Source: Rhypophila decipiens (lineage: Eukaryota > Ascomycota > Sordariomycetes > Sordariales > Naviculisporaceae). From it: 10,715 bases of DNA. The notes beneath the pieces were generated by a model, which did not search any database, had not been told where the DNA came from, and saw only the letters and a list, made by a program, of their open reading frames with translations. The stretch spans positions 1 to 10,715 of the forward strand of contig MU858439.1 in NCBI GenBank assembly GCA_033297075.1, written 5' to 3'. This document shows, one piece after another, positions 1-5,684 of the stretch (the stretch's first letter is position 1; every line of letters begins with the position of its first letter). A program made the translations under genes and the position numbers.

Positions 1-220
1 AGCATCTTTCCTCCAATTGAGCGACAACGCGGGAAATGCTTTGTGGGATATGAAATGAGGAAACTGAGACGAGAAAAAGGTCAACTGAGTTTGGTGAGGG
101 AGGGATCACAGGTGCCTCCTGGAATTTCCATGTAAATGTCCGTGCCGTTGCATTGAAAGAAATCACGTAAACGCTAGTACTTGAGTACTTGTTCGACCTC
201 CTTTCAACTGTCAATCACCC
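1..220. other. Sequence beyond the recombinase similarity; no intact gene
   Basis: The DUF3435 frame ends at a TGA (215-217). Another minus-strand frame reads KY, stop, RLRDFFQCNG around 155-190, which could be a shifted, decayed continuation, but the match is too weak to claim. An 8-bp tandem duplication (AGTACTTG twice) lies at 176-191. No other gene, RNA or repeat is recognised. Confidence 0.4.
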
Positions 221-376
221 CGTTAGTTGGATTCTCTGTTGCTCATCCGGAAACTTCGACCGATCGTGGACCCAGTGATGGTGAAGGATTAGATAAATAT
301 CATCGACGTTCAGAACTGGCTTCTCATTTGTTGTTGTGTCAAGTGCGTACGAGATCGTGAGGTGGCCCATAATATA

Positions 377-423
377 CTAAAGCAGTGTTAGCGCCCTCTC
401 GCAAGGGATTTATTTCAACTTAC
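377..423 (-). other. Intron 2 of the DUF3435 pseudogene
   Basis: A 47-bp GT-AG intron: donor GTAAGT at 423, branch-site-like GCTAACAC near the 3' end, acceptor TTTAG ending at 377. It joins ...REAASEIHD to YIMGHLTISYALDT in phase 0. Both splice sites survive although the coding frame is broken. Confidence 0.75.
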
Positions 424-634
424 ATCATGTATTTCAGAAGCCGCCTCTCGATCAAAATCGCAATTCATAGATTTTCAATAAATCATGAAAAACACTCGTT
501 TATATTCTAACACTGTGCTCCTTTTCCTAATTTTGGGAAAAGTGTCAAGCGTCCAATCAAGGAATTTCATGATATCCTCCTTCTCTGCTTTCTCCAAATG
601 TTCATACTCGGTAACACCTATATGATGACAAAAC

Positions 635-690
635 CTGTAGTTGATAACGTTAAGTAATCTGTCAAAATCCGAAGATTAAAAGTAACACAC
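635..690 (-). other. Intron 1 of the DUF3435 pseudogene
   Basis: A 56-bp GT-AG intron: donor GTGTGT at 690, acceptor CTACAG ending at 635. Exon 1 ends in AG and exon 2 begins with G, so splicing restores an Arg codon between NRWT and FCHH, exactly where the protein reads through smoothly. Confidence 0.75.
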
Positions 691-842
691 CTTGTCCACC
701 TATTAGTTACAACACTCATATTCTCCTATATCTTCGGCGCATGGTTCTTTTTCGGTGCTCCATCTTAGACATGACGTTGACGCCGTTTCTGGTAGTAATC
801 TGGTGACTGCTGAGCACGCTGCTTAGGCCGTTGTATCGTCAT

Positions 843-1209
843 TGTTGAAGCTGAGGGTTTGAAAGTAAAACGCAAGTTAATTGAGCGTGCGTAAAAAGGC
901 GTAACGTTACTTAATATAGTGGAATATTTTCTTCTAGGACATCAAAGTCAGATTCATAATTACATCGCCCGAATTGCCACCAACTATTACTAACTTAATA
1001 TTTGGTGATGGCTTGCATTGCCGCCTATTCAGTTAATTTTTATTTTCTGCGAGTGTTGGGTTGTAGGGGTCGGACTGAATTCAGTATGGGAGTGTACCTC
1101 GTGGGAGAAGGTCTTGGCGGGAAATTTGACTCCAAAATCGGCGACATAGGCGCCTAGATTTGGAGTCGCGACCTCCAGAAATGGATGTGAATTTCCCAGA
1201 AACTCATAC
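843..1209. other. Junction between the recombinase remnant and the broken nuclease gene
   Basis: About 843-1045 is visibly AT-rich, while 1046-1209 has ordinary composition, so the change falls near 1045. The minus-strand region just upstream of the recombinase ATG would hold its promoter. A palindrome GTAACGTTAC lies at 901-910. On the plus strand TTAC-N7-A patterns occur at 907-918 and about 985-996, a form described for several Starship target sites but short enough to occur by chance in AT-rich DNA. The 1046-1209 part, read on the minus strand after the nuclease donor, shows no S1/P1 motif. A minus-strand frame here (about 1029-1235) is open, but I recognise no family in it. Confidence 0.4.
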
Positions 1210-1447
1210 TTGAGTAATGCCACGGCTTGGTCCACGGCATCTTGGGCTTGATGGTATCGGCCCAGGTGGCCGCATCGGAAATGTCATAGCCTTGGTCGTT
1301 TGCCAGCAGCTCGGTGTAGATGGCAGCTGCCTTGGGCGTGAAGTATTTCTCGGCGAGGTACCCGACCGTTCGGTGGCCAACGTCACCCCAGGCCGTGACA
1401 AGTGCCGGGGCGGCGGCCAGTAGTCCCCATTTGATGATGGAGCGCAT
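1210..1447 (-). pseudogene. S1/P1-type zinc endonuclease, N-terminal fragment
   Basis: The ATG at 1447 opens a signal peptide (MRSIIKWGLLAAAPALVTA) followed by mature WGDVGHRTVGYLAEKYF. S1/P1 nucleases are secreted single-strand-specific endonucleases with a three-zinc site whose first ligand is the N-terminal Trp. Visible ligands are Trp20 (mature Trp1), His25 (mature His6), Asp64 in TWAD (mature Asp45, at the family position) and His77 in WHY (equivalent of His60). The reading then stops making sense after PWTKPWHYS (codon 79). A donor-like GTATGAGT follows at 1209-1202, but no exon with the expected aspartate/proline/cysteine segment or the remaining His/Asp ligands follows in the window. 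A complete enzyme needs roughly 200 further residues. Either a very long intron or foreign insertion separates the halves, or the gene is truncated. The family call is strong; the pseudogene status is inferred. Confidence 0.78.
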
Positions 1448-2319
1448 ATTGCAAACTGATGTTGGATTTTTGAGCTGTATCTGTTGTAGCTTGAACCCAC
1501 CGGCTAAAGCTGAGAAAGGAAAGAGACACAAGGACTCGGACATTCGATGGGAGGTCGTAATTATATGAACCATTCCCTGTCATAAAGCTCCCCGTGACTG
1601 CGGCTGAAAGCAGCATATCGACGTGCCCAGCCTGCCAAAGCCGAAGAGATGCACGCATTCAGCTTCCGCGAGAAAGCCACTGGAGCGGGGTGAGCCCCAA
1701 AGTTCCAATCATCGGACATAATCTGATAAGACTGCAGCGGGCAGGTCAACGTTGCCTAATCGTCATGGTTTCCAGATATGTGTTGTCTCATAAAGCAGGG
1801 GGTAGCCGATGCGGCGGTTATTGGAAGGGTCTGGACCAGTCTTCGGGGCAGCCACTCGGGGCCGAGAGCCTTCATACGTACATACGTTCATACCTCTTGT
1901 CGGAGGAAAGGGTTGAAGTACTGAAAGATGTATCTCGACCCGGCGGTCATTCGGTGTGTTTCATCGCATGATAATCATTCGATCCATTGGCCATCCCGAC
2001 GAGCGACTGCCCACGTGTTTTATGGGAGACAGACACAGAGGAGGGACGGGTTCGAAAGGTGGATGTGCGATGTGCAACGGCGATAGACTTTAGTTACGAA
2101 ATGACAGGATATAAACAAGAAATTGTGAGTCCAGATATAAACACCAGGTAACCCCCAAAGCGCCAGGCAGTAGATAACATTAAAAAGTAAATCCAATACT
2201 CCATACTAGTAAAGCTCCAGGCTCATGTTACCTCGACCACCAAGCATGGTTGACAGCAAGCAAAAGCATACTTCTTATTCTTCGATCCATTAAGGTATAG
2301 TACCTCCGCAATGGCAAAT
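1448..2319. other. Intergenic: nuclease promoter and 3' flank of the zinc-ribbon gene
   Basis: No convincing gene. A 125-codon plus-strand frame (1594-1971) has no recognisable domain, signal peptide or promoter and is treated as chance. Seen: a short TACGTACATACGTTCATAC run at about 1875-1893 and a CACGTG E-box word at 2012-2017. Roughly 2085-2319 is AT-richer and should contain the 3' UTR and polyadenylation site of the minus-strand gene ending at 2320. A GGTTCGAAAGG word near 2049 resembles a tRNA B box but has no matching cloverleaf. Confidence 0.5.
1558..1565 (-). promoter_or_regulatory. TATA-like element upstream of the nuclease gene
   Basis: TATAATTA on the minus strand, about 110 bp upstream of the nuclease ATG. 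It is followed by a pyrimidine-rich tract (TCTCTTTCCTTTCTC), a pattern typical of transcription starts in filamentous fungi. This is position and composition evidence only. Confidence 0.35.
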
Positions 2320-4008
2320 CTAACCTTCACTCCAAGAACACTTCATCTCAAGACACTTCCAAAACACCCCGCCATCCTTCCTCTCCGTCCGCCTGGCCAA
2401 CGGTCCCCCAGGACAGTCACAGCGTCTTCCGCCGTCTCCCTCCTCCTCGCCCTCAAGATCGGCAAATGTGCCAAAACCATGTCGCTGACACTTGTAATAC
2501 GCCCGGCCAGCATTGCTACCCCCTCTGACGGGATCTTGCAGCATCCATCGTACCTCGCCCTGTCCCGCCTGGCGACATCGTGAACAAGCTGGTCCGTAAC
2601 GAGGTAAAATGCGCCTGCCGTTTATGAGAGGGGCTGCGACTAGTTCGCGGATCGAAGTCCATTCGAGGGTTGGATCTTCTTGGATTGGGGGACGGAATGG
2701 GCGGCCTGTCTGACGTTGAGAGGCAGGCGCTGGGCTTGAGCTTGGGGTGGATGGGAAGCGAAGCGGTAAAGGTGATGCATCCCATCCGTTTACTTGCGAT
2801 TGTACTAGGAGGCTGGTGGTGCTAGTACCGCTGCTGGTGGTGCTGGTTTGGTTACTGGATCCAGCGGAAAGGACTGATCGATTGGGGCAAGTCGACGGTG
2901 GTGGCGAGGATGATTTGACACGACCACCACCGCTGACCGATGCAACGGCAGGTCTTCTTGCAGAGTTGGTATCCGGCGGCGTCATCAGCCCGCTGGAAGC
3001 ATGGCTTCCCGTGGCGGAGCCCCTGGCGGGTTTGGAAGGAGTACGGAATGGGATTTCGATTGTCTGCCGAGCGACCTGCTGCATCTCGGGTTCATTTAGG
3101 GCCTCATGGGCGGTTGGTGTAAGCGGGACCTTGGCCGGTGGTGTGGGCGCGAGGATAGGAGACAATCGTTCTTGCTTCACCACTGGCGAGGTGTATGAAT
3201 CACCAACATTAAAGGCCGATGAAGCAGGCGGAGTGGGAGGCGAGTCTACCAACCCGTGGTTGAAGTTATTTGTTGCCGAGGGAAGATCACGTCTCATGTG
3301 GCCACGGTTGAGGCTTCCTGTGTCCTGCGTGCCAGAGTTGGACCGCTGTCGCTCGACGTCAACCGTGACGGACCTAGGGGACAAGGTGGCGGTGGACGAA
3401 GCCGAGTGAACATGGTCATGGGGAGGTGAGCTGCCTCTCTCTGTGCGACTGCTCGAGGACGCACCCCTATCCCTATTGTCGGTGTTGGAGACTGCCCTTT
3501 CCGAACGACCTGTGCTAAAAGGTTCGTTCCAGGAGGTCGATCTTGACTCATTGCCCTGGATCGTACTCTGCCCACTGGATGAGCTGGTCGTTCTCTGTCT
3601 GGGACGGGATGAAGCTGCCTCGAGCTCGGGGGCAGGATCCAAAGCAGGCGCGAACCTGATGCCTCGGTCAAACGTCCAAGTGTTGTTGTTATTGTTGCTG
3701 TCGAAGGATGAACCATCCATAGCATCGGCGTTCAAGTCATCTGAGCCGACAGGAAATAGATGAACGGCCCCGGTGTATTTTCTACCGCCATTCATGATGC
3801 TTATCGTGCCTCTGAGAGGCGGTCGACCAGTGGCTGAACTCACTGGGAGCTCTGGCCTATTTGTGGCAGGTTGGCTTGTTTGAGGCGATCGAATAGGGCG
3901 AGAGGGTAGAGAAGTCGAGGATTCACGAACGATTGGGGTGACATCGCGCTCTGGGTCGTTACGAGTGCCGGACCAGAACCCTTTCAACCAACGGGTGATG
4001 GAGGTCAT
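2320..4008 (-). CDS. Disordered protein with C-terminal GRF-like zinc ribbons (562 aa)
   Basis: Single-exon frame from ATG 4008 (MTSITRWLKGFW) to TAG at 2320. The frame is open ten codons further upstream but has no ATG there. Residues 1 to about 440 are low-complexity and Ser/Thr/Pro/Arg-rich, with an Asn5 run at 105-109, and are probably disordered. The C-terminus carries two zinc-ribbon-like modules. The first has C475-x2-C478, the segment SNAGRAYYKCQRHGFGTFAD, C507 and H510. The second has C530-x-C532, then GVFWKCLEMKCSW with C552 and C557. The GR-x-Y/F-x2-C and C-x-W/F pattern matches GRF-type zinc fingers, found in nucleic-acid-binding proteins such as TOP3A, NEIL3 and APE2. No catalytic domain is present, so a nuclear nucleic-acid- or chromatin-binding role is inference. 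Upstream TTACTTGCAG at about 4032-4041 looks like a splice acceptor, so a 5'-UTR intron is possible. The gene appears intact. Confidence 0.85.
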   Translation of the reverse strand: MTSITRWLKGFWSGTRNDPERDVTPIVRESSTSLPSRPIRSPQTSQPATNRPELPVSSATGRPPLRGTISIMNGGRKYTGAVHLFPVGSDDLNADAMDGSSFDSNNNNNTWTFDRGIRFAPALDPAPELEAASSRPRQRTTSSSSGQSTIQGNESRSTSWNEPFSTGRSERAVSNTDNRDRGASSSSRTERGSSPPHDHVHSASSTATLSPRSVTVDVERQRSNSGTQDTGSLNRGHMRRDLPSATNNFNHGLVDSPPTPPASSAFNVGDSYTSPVVKQERLSPILAPTPPAKVPLTPTAHEALNEPEMQQVARQTIEIPFRTPSKPARGSATGSHASSGLMTPPDTNSARRPAVASVSGGGRVKSSSPPPSTCPNRSVLSAGSSNQTSTTSSGTSTTSLLVQSQVNGWDASPLPLRFPSTPSSSPAPASQRQTGRPFRPPIQEDPTLEWTSIRELVAAPLINGRRILPRYGPACSRCRQAGQGEVRWMLQDPVRGGSNAGRAYYKCQRHGFGTFADLEGEEEGDGGRRCDCPGGPLARRTERKDGGVFWKCLEMKCSWSEG

Positions 4009-5684
4009 GTTTGGTAAGATGTGTTGTAAGATCTGCAAGTAAGATAACTGGATGCTGGGCTCGATAGTATAACGAAGAACAAAAATAGTTCTCCGGATTG
4101 CGTCTGATTGGATTTGAGGCAGAGAGATTGCACGGGTTGCCCTCGATATTTGTAGTTCACCATTTGATAAGGCTCTATGGAAAAGGGGACCAAAGACGAC
4201 TTGTGGTCAGCCTGACGTATGAGTTATCCTGGCTTTGTCAGGGAAGAGAAGTTGTGGCCCAACACCAGCGAATTCATCAGAACTGGCAGTTGTTAGTGGT
4301 GTGGTATAAAACTGGCGGTATTCTTAACAGAGACTATTTCTGGGCTCCAAATAAATGCATGCTTAACCCCCCTGTACGTGGTGGCTTCAAGGTGTTATTT
4401 CGGTTTCGTGGCGGTGGCACAGGGCAGTGCATCACCGCTGCCTACCGCAGTCCAACCACGGTTCAGTCAGTAACCCGATTGGGTGAGGGTTATGGACTGG
4501 ACTGGCCAGCATACCTTCGACGCGTTCATCAGTACGCGACAATATCGATGAGCTGAAGAATGCCACAGACTTGGCAACTTGGCAAGTCACGTCTTTGCCT
4601 ATCGAAAACGCCTCGACTAGGATCCAACGACGATGAGGTCCAAAATGAGGGTTATGTCAGTTGGCCATCACACTCAAGAGGCTTCGGCACGGCAGTAGCT
4701 GGTATGGTGTATTGGGCAAGTCCAATAGCATGAGATGGTAGGCCTCCTGCGTCAAGAACGAAGCGCAAATGCACTGACTACAGGACAATCGCCAAGAAAC
4801 GAACCAAGACTGCTTCAAACGATCTAACGATGAGCCGAATACAAGAACAACGCTAAAAAAAAAAACCGATTAAGTCCAAATATCTTAGATTCAGCTCCAA
4901 AGACATCAATAAAGACCCTCATGGCCCGTCGATTGAGGCCTTCCATGGCCGTAAAGACCGGCCCATGCGGGCCACCGTCGGCCGGCTGAAAAGACGTTGG
5001 GTGGTAATTCCTTCCATGCCTTCGATTTTATTGTTTCAGGTCGATCATTTCTCATAGCGAAGGACTCTCTTTAGACCGCCATGTGACCTGCGGTGAGAGT
5101 GGTACAGCATTTGTTCGTCATGTAAAAATGACGGTCCGGATAAAGTGAAGTTCACTCATTTGTGGCGCAGGTCCAATATTGCGCCAGGGTTGCTGCTGTG
5201 CTATGCCAAACCGGCTACATTTCAGACTCGAGAAACTGGAATGAAGCGGTTGGTCCAGGTCTTGGAGGCTGCTGAATATGGACACACTATCTATTGTACA
5301 CACCAAAGGTAAATAGGCTTACTGACAGAAGATGACACTTCCAAATAATCACTGGTATTGCTAGAAGAGACAATCACCAACAAAAAAAGCAGGTCCTACA
5401 TGAAAGAGACTATTATAGTAAAGATCGCTGCAGCCCATACATGTACAGACAGTTTCGGTGACATCAATCCTTGACCCGAGTCATCCTTTGGTTTCGTTGA
5501 TGCAGCCGGCCCATTCGCTTCACTGTGCAAGGTGAAGGATGCATAAACAATTAGCCAACTTCATCATGTATTTTGTACATCTGAACAGTTCACCCGATAG
5601 TTATTTCTCCTCTGTGACATATTGAACGTGGTATAAAGGCCCGTGACACTGACCGCTCAACTGCCAGAAAGGGGTTGAGAGAAC
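4009..5684. other. 1.7-kb intergenic region without a recognisable gene
   Basis: It lies between the zinc-ribbon gene start and the glucosaminidase stop, both on the minus strand, so it must hold the promoter of the first and the 3' end of the second. A 152-codon plus-strand frame at 4098-4556 has no recognisable domain. Local structures seen: a tandem ACTTGGCA repeat (4569-4584), an A11 run around 4855-4865, and a GGCC-rich stretch near 4921-4985 with an inverted repeat GGCCC-ATGC-GGGCC (4960-4973) nested inside CCGGCC (4958-4963) and GGCCGG (4980-4985). No tRNA or transposon ends were recognised. A small RNA or a multi-exon gene with tiny exons cannot be excluded by eye. Confidence 0.5.

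Larger units (their letters stand above)
221..842 (-). pseudogene. Decayed DUF3435 tyrosine recombinase (Starship-captain-like), truncated
   Basis: Three minus-strand exons can be read. Exon 1 (842-691) starts at an ATG in a good context (AACAATG) and contains SPDYYQKRRQRHV and NHAPKI. Exon 2 (634-424) contains DIMKFLDWTLDTFPKIRKR and LEYKRVFFMIY. Exon 3 (376-221) contains EKPVLNVDDIYLILHHHW and FPDEQQRIQL. I recognise the string WTRFCHHIGV...FLDW...EYKRVFFM...LHHHWV...FPDE.QRIQL as the N-terminal part of DUF3435 (PF11917) proteins, the fungal tyrosine recombinases that include Starship captains. The exons join in phase across two introns (635-690 and 377-423). In-frame stops are TAA at 765-767, TAG at 726-728 and TGA at 475-477, then TGA at 215-217, after which similarity ends. 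CAA/CAG/CGA to TAA/TAG/TGA explains them, as RIP or deamination would. The catalytic R...HxxR...Y part is absent from the window. The family call is from memory, without a search. Not every DUF3435 protein is a Starship captain. Confidence 0.82.

Noticed and set aside
1029..1235. 68-codon minus-strand frame overlapping the nuclease end (FLGNSHPFLEVATPNLGAYV)
   Set aside because: It looks protein-like but starts inside the nuclease in another frame and matches no family I know; kept only as part of the junction description.
1594..1971. 125-codon plus-strand frame in the spacer
   Set aside because: No domain, signal or promoter; the residue mix looks random.
2047..2060. tRNA B-box-like GGTTCGAAAGG
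   Set aside because: The final consensus C is missing, and no A box or acceptor stem pairs with it.
2747..3409. 220-codon plus-strand frame
   Set aside because: It lies entirely antisense to the Ser/Pro-rich zinc-ribbon gene; such composition readily leaves the opposite strand open, and no domain is seen.
4009..4038. Ten-codon N-terminal extension of the zinc-ribbon protein
   Set aside because: The first codon there is TTG, and the stretch follows a splice-acceptor-like TTGCAG, so it is more likely untranslated leader.
4098..4556. 152-codon plus-strand frame in the spacer
   Set aside because: No family recognised, no TATA or leader; most likely chance.
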